DNA of 64,000 nt from Pseudomonas muyukensis. GTDB taxonomy: Bacteria > Pseudomonadota > Gammaproteobacteria > Pseudomonadales > Pseudomonadaceae. The translations under genes and the position numbers were made by a program. The stretch covers positions 2,322,501 through 2,386,500 of the forward strand of contig NZ_CP077073.1 of NCBI RefSeq assembly GCF_019139535.1. The letters run 5' to 3'. Below the pieces are notes generated by a model, which made no database searches, had not been told where the DNA came from, and saw nothing but the letters and a program-made list of their open reading frames with translations. Below, in pieces: positions 1-8,124 of the stretch; the stretch's first letter is position 1; every line of letters begins with the position of its first letter.

Positions 1-145
1 GCAAATGGTCGACCGCCCGGAGGACATCGACAAGGCGCTCGCCGACCTGGCCCTGATGATCGGTGGCCTGTCTTTGGCCCGTGCCCTGGGGCCTGGCGAG
101 CTGTCCGACCGGATCCTGCGTGCTGCCAAATCGGCAGTGATCTGA
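1..145 (+). CDS. TetR-type transcriptional regulator, C-terminal end (partial)
   Basis: The reading frame is open from the window edge and ends at TGA 143-145. About 47 residues are visible, including MIGGLSLARALGPGELSDRI followed by LRAAKSAVI. This pattern is typical of the last helices of the C-terminal ligand-binding and dimerisation domain of TetR/AcrR repressors. The DNA-binding HTH would lie before the window, so the assignment rests on a short stretch. It ends 25 bases before an alpha/beta hydrolase gene on the same strand, which it could co-transcribe with or regulate. A different helical protein is possible. Confidence 0.55.
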   Translation, partial: QMVDRPEDIDKALADLALMIGGLSLARALGPGELSDRILRAAKSAVI

Positions 146-170
146 CCCCCCGACCCCCTGGAGCAAGGCG

Positions 171-1004
171 ATGACGACCCTCAGCTGGATTCGCGGTGTC
201 AACGGCACCCTCGGCCACCTGGCCCCCGAACATGTTGCCGGCAGGATGCGCCGTGCCTTCATGAGCCCACGCAGCCTGCCGCCCAAGCCGTGGGAGCTGC
301 CGCTGCTGGCCAAGGCCGAGCGCATCACCCTGCGCTTCGGTCTGTCGGCATTGCGCTGGGGCCAGGGCCCGACCGTGCTGTTGCTGCATGGTTGGGAAGG
401 GCGGCCGACCCAGTTTGCCGCGTTGATCGATACCCTGGTCGACAGCGGTCACACCGTGGTTTCGCTGGAAGGGCCGGGGCACGGCCGTTCGCCGGGTGAG
501 AAGGCCAATGTGGTGCTGTTCGCCCGCGCCCTGCTGGAAGCGGCGGCCGAACTGCCGCCGCTGCGCGCGGTGATCGGCCACTCCATGGGCGGCGCCAGCC
601 TGTTGCTGGCCCTGCAATGGGGGCTGCGCACCGATGCCGCGGTCAGTATCGCCGCGCCGGCGCAACTGCTTGGGGTGTTGCGTGGTTTCGCCCGGCGTCT
701 TGGCCTGCCGGCGCGCGCGCGGGCGGCGTTCATCCGCCAGGTGGAGCGCGATGTCGGGGTGCAGATCAGCCGCCTCGATGTCAGTGGCTACCAGTTGGAC
801 ATACCCGGGCTGGTGGTACACGCCGAGGACGACAAGCTGGTTCTGGCCAGCGAAGCCCCGCTGATCCACAAGGCCTGGTTCGACAGCCGCCTGCTGCTGC
901 TCGAGGCGGGCGGCCACCTGCGGCTGCTGGCCGACCCGCGCCTGGGCCAGGCCGTGCTGGAGCTGCTGGCGCGCAGCACCCAGCGCGCGCGGCAAAGCGC
1001 CTGA
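171..1004 (+). CDS. alpha/beta hydrolase
   Basis: This 277-residue protein has an alpha/beta-hydrolase fold. An LLHGWEG oxyanion strand lies at about residues 71-77. The nucleophile elbow GHSMGG places Ser138. The acid is Asp220 or Asp221 in VVHAEDDKLV, and the probable catalytic His is His249 in EAGGHLRLL. There is no signal peptide, so it is likely cytoplasmic. The family covers esterases, thioesterases and C-C hydrolases, and the sequence gives no hint of the substrate. It follows the TetR-type gene by 25 bases and precedes a thioesterase gene by 45 bases on the same strand, so the three may form one transcript. Confidence 0.85.
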   Translation: MTTLSWIRGVNGTLGHLAPEHVAGRMRRAFMSPRSLPPKPWELPLLAKAERITLRFGLSALRWGQGPTVLLLHGWEGRPTQFAALIDTLVDSGHTVVSLEGPGHGRSPGEKANVVLFARALLEAAAELPPLRAVIGHSMGGASLLLALQWGLRTDAAVSIAAPAQLLGVLRGFARRLGLPARARAAFIRQVERDVGVQISRLDVSGYQLDIPGLVVHAEDDKLVLASEAPLIHKAWFDSRLLLLEAGGHLRLLADPRLGQAVLELLARSTQRARQSA

Positions 1005-1049
1005 GCATCCGTTACACTCTGCCCGGTCACTGAAATCGCGGGAGCGGGC

Positions 1050-1484
1050 ATGAGCTGGGATCTGGCAGCACCATTCATCATCGACCTTCGCGTCGGCAGC
1101 GAGGATATCGACGGCCTCGGCCACGCCAACAATGCCGTCTACGTCACCTGGCTGGAGCGCTGCGCCTGGCGCCATTCCCAGCGCCTGGGCCTGGACCTGG
1201 CCGAATACCGGCGCCTGGACCGGGCCATGGCGGTGGTCCGCCATGAAATCGACTACCTCGCCGCCGCCTACGAGGACGACGAGTTGCAACTGGCCACCTG
1301 GATCATCGACTGGGACCAGCGCCTGCGCATGACCCGGCGTTTCCAGCTCAAGCGCCCGGGCGACGGCGTCACTTTGCTGCGTGCGCAGACCACCTTTGCC
1401 TGCATCGAGCTGTCCAGCGGCAAGCCGCGGCGCATGCCGGCGGAGTTCCTTGACGGTTATGGCCCGGCGCTGATCGGCAGCTGA
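1050..1484 (+). CDS. acyl-CoA thioesterase, 4HBT hotdog family
   Basis: This 144-residue single-hotdog protein has the 4-hydroxybenzoyl-CoA thioesterase/YbgC-like signature [20 protein letters not shown] at residues 17-36. Asp21 is in the position of the usual catalytic acid, and the HANN turn marks the CoA-binding region. Such enzymes hydrolyse acyl-CoA thioesters in the cytoplasm, but chain-length preference cannot be read from sequence. Length is normal for the family. It lies between a hydrolase gene and dusC on the same strand. Confidence 0.85.
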   Translation: MSWDLAAPFIIDLRVGSEDIDGLGHANNAVYVTWLERCAWRHSQRLGLDLAEYRRLDRAMAVVRHEIDYLAAAYEDDELQLATWIIDWDQRLRMTRRFQLKRPGDGVTLLRAQTTFACIELSSGKPRRMPAEFLDGYGPALIGS

Positions 1485-1536
1485 ACGGCGGCGGATTTTT
1501 GCTAGACTGCCGCCTTTTTCGCGGCGAGACCCTGAC

Positions 1537-2508
1537 ATGCAAATTGCCCTGGCCCCCATGGAGGGGCTGGTCGACAACATCCTGCGCGACGTCCTGACCC
1601 GGGTGGGCGGTATCGATTGGTGCGTCACCGAGTTCATTCGCGTCTGCGACCGCCTGCTGCCGGCGTCGTCGTTCGACAAGCTGGCCCCGGAGCTGCGCCA
1701 GGGCGCGCGCACGGCGGCAGGCGTGCCGATGCGTGTGCAGCTGCTGGGTTCCGACCCGGTGTGCCTGGCCGAGAATGCGGCCCTGGCCTGCGAGCTGGGC
1801 GCGCCGGTGATCGACCTGAACTTCGGCTGCCCGGCCAAGACCGTCAACAAGTCGCGGGGCGGGGCGGTGCTGCTCAAGGAGCCCGAGTTGCTGCATGCGA
1901 TCGTGGCTGAGGTGCGCCGGACGGTGCCGGCGCATATCCCGGTCACGGCCAAGATGCGCCTGGGCTACGACAGCCCCGATGGCGCGCTCGATTGTGCCCG
2001 GGCCTTGGCCGAGGGCGGCTCGGCGCATCTGGTGGTGCATGCGCGCACCAAGGTCGAGGGTTACAAGCCGCCGGCCCATTGGGAGTGGGTGGCGCGGGTG
2101 CAGGATGTGGTCAAGGTGCCGGTGTTCGCCAATGGCGAGATCTGGACCGTCGACGACTGGCGGCGCTGCCGTGAGGTCAGCGGGGCGCAGGACATCATGC
2201 TGGGGCGCGGGCTGGTGTCGCGCCCGGACCTGGCCCTGCAGATCGCCGCGGCCCGCGATGGCGTCGAGTACCAGCCGATGAGCTGGGAAGAGCTGCTGCC
2301 GCTGCTGCGCGAGTTCTGGCGCCAGGCCCAGGACAAGCTGTCGCCGCGCTACGCGCCGGGGCGGATGAAGCAGTGGCTGGCGATGTTGACCCGGGGTTAC
2401 CCGGAGGCGGTGGCGTTGTTTGCCGAGCTGCGTAGGGAGGATGATTGCCAGCGGATCAGTGGGTTGCTGGGGGTTCAGAAGCAGGCCGTCGAGGCTTGTG
2501 TCGCCTGA
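1537..2508 (+). CDS. dusC: tRNA-dihydrouridine(16) synthase DusC
   Basis: This FMN-dependent TIM-barrel enzyme reduces uridine 16 in the D-loop of tRNA using NADPH. The 323-residue sequence begins with [10 protein letters not shown], the conserved first strand. The Dus signature [16 protein letters not shown] gives the active-site Cys98, the same number as in E. coli Dus[10 protein letters not shown] and [12 protein letters not shown] are the later barrel and phosphate-binding segments. The DusC branch is chosen over DusA/DusB from the N-terminal sequence and the [11 protein letters not shown] segment. Start and length are as expected. A single REP half-site follows the stop. Confidence 0.92.
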   Translation: MQIALAPMEGLVDNILRDVLTRVGGIDWCVTEFIRVCDRLLPASSFDKLAPELRQGARTAAGVPMRVQLLGSDPVCLAENAALACELGAPVIDLNFGCPAKTVNKSRGGAVLLKEPELLHAIVAEVRRTVPAHIPVTAKMRLGYDSPDGALDCARALAEGGSAHLVVHARTKVEGYKPPAHWEWVARVQDVVKVPVFANGEIWTVDDWRRCREVSGAQDIMLGRGLVSRPDLALQIAAARDGVEYQPMSWEELLPLLREFWRQAQDKLSPRYAPGRMKQWLAMLTRGYPEAVALFAELRREDDCQRISGLLGVQKQAVEACVA

Positions 2509-2516
2509 GCCGACGT

Positions 2517-2544
2517 TATCGCGGGGCAAGCCCGCTCCCACGAT
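2517..2544. repeat. REP half-site, CGGGGCAAGCCCGCTCCCAC family
   Basis: This is a single copy of the Pseudomonas palindromic repeat core GCGGGGCAAGCCCGCTCCCA, placed just after the dusC stop. The same core recurs near 10217, 13052, 17358, 26501, 43436 and 57996 in this window. It forms a short hairpin and may influence the 3' end of the dusC transcript. Confidence 0.8.
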
Positions 2545-2578
2545 GCCATGCCCAGTCGAAAAATTTTTCAGGCCAGCC

Positions 2579-2604
2579 CTTGAAAGCTTTTTGCCCGGAC
2601 ATAT
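2579..2604 (+). promoter_or_regulatory. sigma-32 (RpoH)-like heat-shock promoter for ibpA
   Basis: CTTGAAA at 2579-2585 matches the sigma-32 -35 consensus exactly. After an 11-base spacer, GGACATAT at 2597-2604 carries the CATnT core of the -10 consensus CCCCATnT. It lies about 70 bases upstream of the small heat-shock gene, which leaves room for a short structured leader. The spacer is at the short end of the known range. Confidence 0.6.
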
Positions 2605-2610
2605 CTCTTG

Positions 2611-2678
2611 AGTACGCGATGCCGAAGTCGGGTCGCGTAATGACTTTACTTGCTGAATCTCAGGAGTTCATGACCATG
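2611..2678 (+). promoter_or_regulatory. ROSE-like RNA thermometer in the ibpA leader
   Basis: The last leader hairpin folds CUUGCUGA (2649-2656) onto UCAGGAG (2660-2666), leaving G2652 opposite the Shine-Dalgarno as a bulge. A UUGCU pairing with AGGAG with one bulged G is the hallmark of ROSE thermometers, which are known in front of Pseudomonas ibpA genes. Heating should melt the stem and free the ribosome binding site. A small upstream hairpin (CCGAAGTCGG region, about 2622-2632) may be the second stem. Confidence 0.75.
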
Positions 2679-3119
2679 ACCACCGCTTTCTCTCTCGCAC
2701 CTCTTTTCCGCAACTCTGTGGGTTTCGACCGTTTCAACGACCTGTTCGAAGCCGCCGCACGTAACGAGGCCGGTAGCAGCTACCCGCCCTACAACGTGGA
2801 AAAGCATGGCGATGATCAATACCGCATCGTGGTTGCCGCCGCCGGCTTCCAGGAACAGGACCTCGACCTGCAGGTTGAAAAAGGCGTCCTCACCGTGATC
2901 GGTGGCAAGCGCGACAACAGCAGCGAAGGCGTCACCTTCCTGCACCAGGGCATTGCCCAGCGCGCCTTCAAGCTGTCGTTCCGCCTGGCTGACCACATCG
3001 AGGTCAAGGGCGCGGGCCTGGCCAACGGCCTGCTCAGCATCGAACTGCTGCGCGTGGTACCGGAAGAAGCCAAGGCCAAGCGTATCCCGATCAATGGCGA
3101 AAAACCTGCGCTGAATTGA
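2676..3119 (+). CDS. ibpA: small heat-shock protein IbpA (Hsp20)
   Basis: This ATP-independent holdase binds unfolding proteins during heat stress. The 147-residue product has the short N-terminal arm MTTAFSLAPLFRNSVGFDRF, which is typical of Pseudomonas IbpA. An alpha-crystallin domain follows (YPPYNVEKHGDDQYRIVVAA to about residue 125), then the C-terminal KRIPING, which carries the conserved I-x-I anchor. The ATG at 2676 is preferred because AGGAG (2662-2666) is nine bases upstream. An ATG at 2670 (three bases from the Shine-Dalgarno) would add two residues. Sigma-32-like promoter and ROSE-like leader suggest transcriptional and translational heat control. A strong terminator follows. Confidence 0.93.
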   Translation: MTTAFSLAPLFRNSVGFDRFNDLFEAAARNEAGSSYPPYNVEKHGDDQYRIVVAAAGFQEQDLDLQVEKGVLTVIGGKRDNSSEGVTFLHQGIAQRAFKLSFRLADHIEVKGAGLANGLLSIELLRVVPEEAKAKRIPINGEKPALN

Positions 3120-3136
3120 GTTCGGCGCGATGAACG

Positions 3137-3166
3137 AAAGGGCACCTGCGGGTGCCCTTTCTGCTT
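3137..3166 (+). terminator. rho-independent terminator of ibpA
   Basis: AAAGGGCACC (3137-3146) pairs perfectly with GGTGCCCTTT (3151-3160) around a TGCG loop, and a T-rich stretch follows. It lies 17 bases after the ibpA stop. Confidence 0.85.
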
Positions 3167-3170
3167 TGCA

Positions 3171-3862
3171 GGCCCCTGTAGGAGCGGCCTTGTGTCGCGA
3201 AAGGGCCGCAGGGCGGCCCCGGCGATATCAGCTTGATGCACGAATCCGGGGGGGCGCTTCGCACCCCTTTCGCGACACAAGGCCGCTCCTACAGGGATCG
3301 CGTGTTTTCAGTAATCCGCCGGTGTTTCCATCAGCATCTGGCGGAACTCCGGCAGCGGCAATGGCCGGCTATGCAGATAGCCCTGGTACAGGTGGCAGCG
3401 CAGGCCCCTGTAGGAGCGGCCTTGTGTCGCGAAAGGGCCGCAGGGCGGCCCCGGCGATATCAGCTTGATGCACGAATCCGGGGGCGCTTCGCACCCCTTT
3501 CGCGACACAAGGCCGCTTCTACAGGGATCGCGTGTGTTCAGTAATCCGCCGGTGTTTCCATCAGCATCTGGCGGAACTCCGGCAGCGGCAATGGCCGGCT
3601 ATGCAGGTAGCCCCGGTACAGGTGGCAGCGCCGGCCCCTGTAGGAGCGGCCTTGTGTCGCGAAAGGGCCGCAGGGCGGCCCCGGCGACATCAGCTTGATG
3701 CACGAATCCGGGGGCGCTTCGCACCCCTTTCGCGACACAAGGCCGCTCCTACAGGGATCGCGTGTGTTCAGTAATCCGCCGGTGTTTCCATCAGCATCTG
3801 GCGGAACTCCGGCAGCGGCAATGGCCGGCTATGCAGGTAGCCCTGGTACAGGTGGCAGCCCA
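3171..3862. repeat. Triplicated 230-bp unit: REPIN plus the 3' end of the GGDEF-EAL gene
   Basis: Three tandem units start at 3171, 3403 and 3633, with periods of 232 and 230 bases. Each holds an inverted pair of REP sequences (CCTGTAGGAGCGGCCTTGTG... and its complement about 120 bases later). Each also holds about 93 bases equal to the last 29 codons plus stop of the neighbouring GGDEF-EAL gene. Only the third unit (stop complement TCA at 3768-3770) belongs to the intact gene. The copies at 3308-3400 and 3538-3630 are orphan gene tails read on the minus strand (CHLYQGYLHSRPLPLPEFRQ then MLMETPADY). A few point differences separate the units, for example GATATC/GACATC and GCAGATAG/GCAGGTAG. 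The first unit has two extra Gs. Confidence 0.95.
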
Positions 3863-6800
3863 GCCGCTCGAGGAACTCCAGTTGCTCGCTCAGCTCGACG
3901 CCCTCGGCGATCACCGTCAGTTCCAGGCTGCGGGCCATGGCGACGATGGCGCGGACGATCTCGGCGTCGTTGGGGTCCACCGGGGCGTCGCGCACGAAGG
4001 TCTGGTCGATCTTCAGCGTGTCTACCGGGAGGCGCTTGAGGTAGGTCAGCGACGAATAACCGGTGCCGAAATCGTCCATGGCGAAGCTCACGCCGTAGCG
4101 CTTGAGCTCGCGCATCTTGCTGATGGTGTCTTCGAGGTTCTGGATGACGATGCCCTCGGTGATCTCCAGCTTGAGGATGTGCCGGGGCAGGCGGTAGTCG
4201 TCCAGGCTGCGCAGCACCCGCTCGACGAAGTCGTTCTGGCGAAATTGCCGTGGGCTGATGTTGACGCACAGGCTGAAGTCGTCGGCGTCGATCAAGCCGT
4301 CGGCCAGCATGCGCGCGCAGGCGTCGCAAGCTTCGTCGAGGATCCAGCTGCCAACTTCGAGGATCAGGCCGCTTTCCTCGAGCACCTGGATAAACTGCGC
4401 CGGCGGTTGCTGGCCCAGTTGCGGATGGTGCCAGCGCAGCAGCACCTCGGCGCCGACGATGCGGTTGTCGCGGGCGTCGACCTGGGGTTGGAAGTGCAGC
4501 GCCAGTTCGCCCCGGGCCAGGGCCAGGCGCAGGTCGCTCTCCATGCGCAGGCGCTCGCTGGCGGCCTTTTGCATGGTGGTGTGGAACAGCTGGGTAGTGT
4601 TGCGCCCGGAGTCCTTGGCCCGGTACAAGGCGATGTCGGCGCGCTTGAGCAGGTCGGCCGGGGTGGCGCCGTGGTCGGGGATCAGCGCCACGCCGATGCT
4701 CGGCGTCACCTGCAGGCGCTGGCCGTCCAGTGACATGGGCTCGGCCAGCAGCTCGCGCAGGGTGTCGGCCAGTTCGCGGACCTTGCCCTCCACCAGCTCG
4801 CGGCTGCCTTCCAGGCCGCTGAGCAGCACCACGAACTCGTCGCCGCCCAGGCGCGCCACGGTGTCCTCCAGGCGTACGCTGGCCTCCAGGCGCGCGGTGA
4901 TGATCTTCAGCACGGTGTCGCCCACCGGGTGGCCCAGCGAGTCGTTGATGTGCTTGAAGTGGTCGAGGTCGAGGAACAACAGCGCGCCGCGCAGGTTGTG
5001 GCGCTTGAGCAGGGCGATCTGCTGGCTCAGGCGGTCCATCAGCAGGGCGCGATTGGGCAGGTTGGTCAGCGGGTCATGGTAGGCCAGGTGGCGGATCTGC
5101 GCCTGGGCGTTCTTCAGCAGGCTGACATCGCGGGCGGTGAGCAGCAGGCAGTCGGTTTCGTTGAGGCTGATTGGCTCCACCGAGACTTCCACGGTGAGAA
5201 TGTCGCCGCGCTTGTTGCGCCCGAGCATTTCCCGGTGGTGCACGCGGCCACGTTCGCGCAGCTCGTTGAGCAGGGCGCCACGTTGCTTCTCGTCGGCCCA
5301 GATGCCGATCTCGTACACCGTGCGCCCGACCACCTCGGCGGCGCTGTAGCCGGTCAGGCGGCTGAACCCGTCGTTGACCTCCAGGTAGCGCCCGCTCTGG
5401 CGCTCGGTGATGATGATGGCGTCGGGGCTGGAGTGGAAGGCCTTGGCGAATTTTTCCTCGCTGGCCTTCAACGCGGCCTCGGCGCGCTGTTGCTGGGTGA
5501 TGTCGCGCAGGGTGGTGACGCTGCAGGCCTGGCCATCGACGCTGATCAGGCGGCTGGAGATCACGCAGGTCAGGGGCGTGCCGTTGCGATGGTTGACCCC
5601 CACCGCCACGTTGCTCAGGGCCTGGTCGCGGATCACCCGTTCGATGCGCTGCGCGCGTTCGGCCGACTCGGCCCACAGGCCTAGCTCCTCGGCGGTGTGG
5701 CCGAGCACTTGGGCGGCGCTCCAGCCGAAGGTCTGGCTGAAGGCCGGATTGATCTCGATGAACTGGCCGGTGTCCTGGCGGGTCACGCAGATCGGGTCGG
5801 GGCTGACCTGGAACAGGCTGGCGAACTTCTCTTCCGAGGCGCTCAGGCGCTGCTCGCGCTCGACCTGCTCGGTGATGTCGAGCAAGGTGCCGGCCATGCG
5901 CAGCGGGTTGCCCTGGTCATCGCGGTACAGCCGCGCGCGGCTTTCGATATAGCGTGAGGCGCCGTTGTCCAGTTGCACCTGGTAGGTGATCTGGTAGTTG
6001 CCGGCGGGCCCTTCGCGCAGGCTGCGGTAAGCCTGGCGCATGGCGTTGCGTTCCTGTTCGGGCACGCCTTCGAAGAATGCCTCGAACGACTCGTGGAACG
6101 GCACCGGGTCCAGGCCGTGCAACTGGGCGGCGCGGGCCGAGCCGTAGAGCATGCCGCTGGGGATGTGCCAGTCCCAGGTGCCCAGCTGGGCCGAATCCAG
6201 GGCCAGGTCGAGGCGCTCCTGGCTGTCCTTGAGCGCCTGTTCGGCGCGCTTGCGCTCGCTGGTGTCGACGAAGGTGCTGATCAGGTAGGTGATCCCCTCC
6301 ATCTCGATGCCCTGGGTGCAGAGGATGCCGTCGTGGACCTTGCCGCTGGTGGCGCGGAACTGCACCTCCAGGGTCAGCGGGCCGCTGCCGGCGCGGGTGG
6401 CGTCCAGCACCTGGTGGCGTTGCTCGGGGTTGACCCACAGGCCCAGCTCCAGGCTGGTCTTGCCGACCACCTGGGCCCCCGGCCAGCCGAACATGTGCTC
6501 GAAGTGCTGGTTGACCTCGATGATCAGGCCGTCGTGGCGGCGGGTCAGGAGGATGGCGTTGGGGCTCAGGTGAAACAGCGTGGCGAAGCGCTTCTCCGAG
6601 TTGATCAGCGCGGTTTCCCGCTCGCGCTGGCGGGTGATCTCGCGGATCACCCCGATCATCTGCGGCCGGCCGTTGGCGTCGTGGGTCAGGCTGCCGTTGA
6701 TCTCCAGCCAGTGCATGCTGCCGTCGGGCCACTGGATGCGATGGCGCATGGCCTGCTCGATCGGTTCGCCGTTGACCACCGCCTGGAACGCCTGGCGGGT

Positions 6801-7064
6801 CCGGGCGCGGTCTTCCTCGGGCAGCAGGTCGAGGTAGTCGATGTCGTTGGGCAGCGGGCGTTGCGGGTCGAAACCGAACAGCGCCTGGGTGCCGCGCGAC
6901 CAGCTGACCCGACCGCTGTCGATGTCCCACAGCCAGGCGCCCAGCCGCGCGCCGTTGAGCGCGGCGAGCAATTGTGGCGCGTTCTGCCAGGCCTGCTCCG
7001 ATTCCTGGGGGTCGGCCGCCGGAATGCGGGGCAGGCGCGCAAAGCGGTTTGCTGATTTGGGCAT
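3768..7064 (-). CDS. cytoplasmic five-PAS GGDEF-EAL c-di-GMP signalling protein
   Basis: This 1098-residue sensor has both c-di-GMP synthesis and degradation domains and no membrane segment. Five PAS domains are seen, opening with GARLGAWLWD, KRFATLFHLSPNAILL, RLDLALDSAQLGTWDW, KFASLFQVSPDPICV and KFAKAFHSSPDAIII. The GGDEF motif is intact at residues 740-744, with an RLED product-inhibition site five residues before it. In the EAL domain the signature reads EVL (873-875), but HHP, NISPRQF, LEITEG, DDFGTGYSS, KIDQTFV and EGVE are present, so phosphodiesterase activity is plausible. The ATG at 7064 is chosen; reading further upstream would run into the LysR gene. The gene end is triplicated downstream. 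Confidence 0.9.
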   Translation of the reverse strand: MPKSANRFARLPRIPAADPQESEQAWQNAPQLLAALNGARLGAWLWDIDSGRVSWSRGTQALFGFDPQRPLPNDIDYLDLLPEEDRARTRQAFQAVVNGEPIEQAMRHRIQWPDGSMHWLEINGSLTHDANGRPQMIGVIREITRQRERETALINSEKRFATLFHLSPNAILLTRRHDGLIIEVNQHFEHMFGWPGAQVVGKTSLELGLWVNPEQRHQVLDATRAGSGPLTLEVQFRATSGKVHDGILCTQGIEMEGITYLISTFVDTSERKRAEQALKDSQERLDLALDSAQLGTWDWHIPSGMLYGSARAAQLHGLDPVPFHESFEAFFEGVPEQERNAMRQAYRSLREGPAGNYQITYQVQLDNGASRYIESRARLYRDDQGNPLRMAGTLLDITEQVEREQRLSASEEKFASLFQVSPDPICVTRQDTGQFIEINPAFSQTFGWSAAQVLGHTAEELGLWAESAERAQRIERVIRDQALSNVAVGVNHRNGTPLTCVISSRLISVDGQACSVTTLRDITQQQRAEAALKASEEKFAKAFHSSPDAIIITERQSGRYLEVNDGFSRLTGYSAAEVVGRTVYEIGIWADEKQRGALLNELRERGRVHHREMLGRNKRGDILTVEVSVEPISLNETDCLLLTARDVSLLKNAQAQIRHLAYHDPLTNLPNRALLMDRLSQQIALLKRHNLRGALLFLDLDHFKHINDSLGHPVGDTVLKIITARLEASVRLEDTVARLGGDEFVVLLSGLEGSRELVEGKVRELADTLRELLAEPMSLDGQRLQVTPSIGVALIPDHGATPADLLKRADIALYRAKDSGRNTTQLFHTTMQKAASERLRMESDLRLALARGELALHFQPQVDARDNRIVGAEVLLRWHHPQLGQQPPAQFIQVLEESGLILEVGSWILDEACDACARMLADGLIDADDFSLCVNISPRQFRQNDFVERVLRSLDDYRLPRHILKLEITEGIVIQNLEDTISKMRELKRYGVSFAMDDFGTGYSSLTYLKRLPVDTLKIDQTFVRDAPVDPNDAEIVRAIVAMARSLELTVIAEGVELSEQLEFLERLGCHLYQGYLHSRPLPLPEFRQMLMETPADY

Positions 7065-7114
7065 CGATACCAGACCTTTGGCAAATGAAGCTTCCCTGTA
7101 GCGCTGACGACCGG

Positions 7115-7993
7115 TCAGGCGGACCCTGCGTGGCTGTCGAGCAGCGCCATGAAGGCCCTGGCCGCGTTCGACAGCGTACGCTCCGTGTGCAGAATGTAGC
7201 CTAGCTGGCGCGACAGCTGTATGCCCGGCAGGGCGATGGGCGCCACCTGCTCGTCGAGCATGGTGCGCGGCAGCACGCTCCAGGCCAGGCCGATGGACAC
7301 CATCATCTTGATGGTTTCCAGGTAGTTGGTGCTCATGGCGATGTTCGGCGCCAGGCCCTGGCTTTCGAACAAGCGCTGGACGATATGGTGGGTGAAGGTG
7401 TTGCCGCCGGGGAACACCGCCGGATGGCGGGCCACATCGGCCAGGCTCACGGTGCCGTCGCGGGCCAGCGGGTGTTCCGGCGAGGCGACGAAGTCCAGGG
7501 CGTCGGCCCACACCGGTACGGCGCGCACCAGGTGGTGTGGCTCGGGCGCCAGGGTGATCACGGCAATCTCGGCGCGGCCGTGCAGCACTTCGTCGTAGGC
7601 CGCCTCGGAATCGAGGAACTCGATGTCCAGCGCCACCGCCGGGTACTGGCGGGTAAAGGCGCGCAGCAGCGGCGGCAGGCGATGCAGGCCGATATGGTGG
7701 CTGGTGGCCAGGGTCAGGCGACCGCTCACCGCCCCGCTGAGGTTGGTCAGCGCGCGGCGCGTATCATCGAGCACATTGAGGATCTGGTAGGCGCGGGGCA
7801 GCAGGGCACGGCCGGCCTCGGTCAGGGTCACCTCGCGGCCGAGGCGGTCGAACAGACGCACGTCCAGCTGCTGTTCGAGGCCGGCGATGCGCTTGCTGAT
7901 GGCCGGCTGGGTCAGGTGCAGGCGTTCGCCGGCGCCAGAGAAACTGCCGGTTTCGGCGATGGCGATGAAGGCGCTGAGGTTGGCCAGGTCCAT
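7115..7993 (-). CDS. LysR-family transcriptional regulator divergent from leuC
   Basis: This 292-residue protein has the LysR N-terminal winged HTH (MDLANLSAFIAIAETGSFSG onward, with QPAISKRIAGLEQQL as the recognition region). A type 2 periplasmic-binding-like effector domain follows. It is transcribed away from leuC with 131 bases between the two starts, the classic arrangement for a LysR regulator of its divergent neighbour. A regulator sits here beside leuC in other pseudomonads too. The effector is unknown; control of leucine synthesis is inferred from position only. A 17-bp dyad in the shared intergenic region is a candidate operator. Confidence 0.88.
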   Translation of the reverse strand: MDLANLSAFIAIAETGSFSGAGERLHLTQPAISKRIAGLEQQLDVRLFDRLGREVTLTEAGRALLPRAYQILNVLDDTRRALTNLSGAVSGRLTLATSHHIGLHRLPPLLRAFTRQYPAVALDIEFLDSEAAYDEVLHGRAEIAVITLAPEPHHLVRAVPVWADALDFVASPEHPLARDGTVSLADVARHPAVFPGGNTFTHHIVQRLFESQGLAPNIAMSTNYLETIKMMVSIGLAWSVLPRTMLDEQVAPIALPGIQLSRQLGYILHTERTLSNAARAFMALLDSHAGSA

Positions 7994-8033
7994 CTATTTG
8001 AATTCCTGATGGTTATGCAAAGCATGAAAATTA

Positions 8034-8050
8034 TGAATTTGAGTTATTCA
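8034..8050. promoter_or_regulatory. candidate LysR operator, TGAAT-N7-ATTCA dyad
   Basis: This is a perfect 5+5 inverted repeat with a 7-base centre, in the AT-rich gap between the divergent LysR gene and leuC. It lies about 75 bases upstream of the leuC ATG. The size and dyad form suit a LysR-type site, although the classical T-N11-A spacing is not exact. Confidence 0.35.
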
Positions 8051-8124
8051 ATCTATCGCCATAGCATCGTCCGTACAAGCCAAGGGGTCTTTGGCATAGA
8101 AAGACGCTGATGAGGAACAGTCTG

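Noticed and set aside
3130..4039. Several short plus- and minus-strand frames in the 230-bp triplication
   Set aside because: They translate REP DNA and the reverse of the GGDEF-EAL gene end. The minus-strand ones are orphan copies of that gene's tail without a start.
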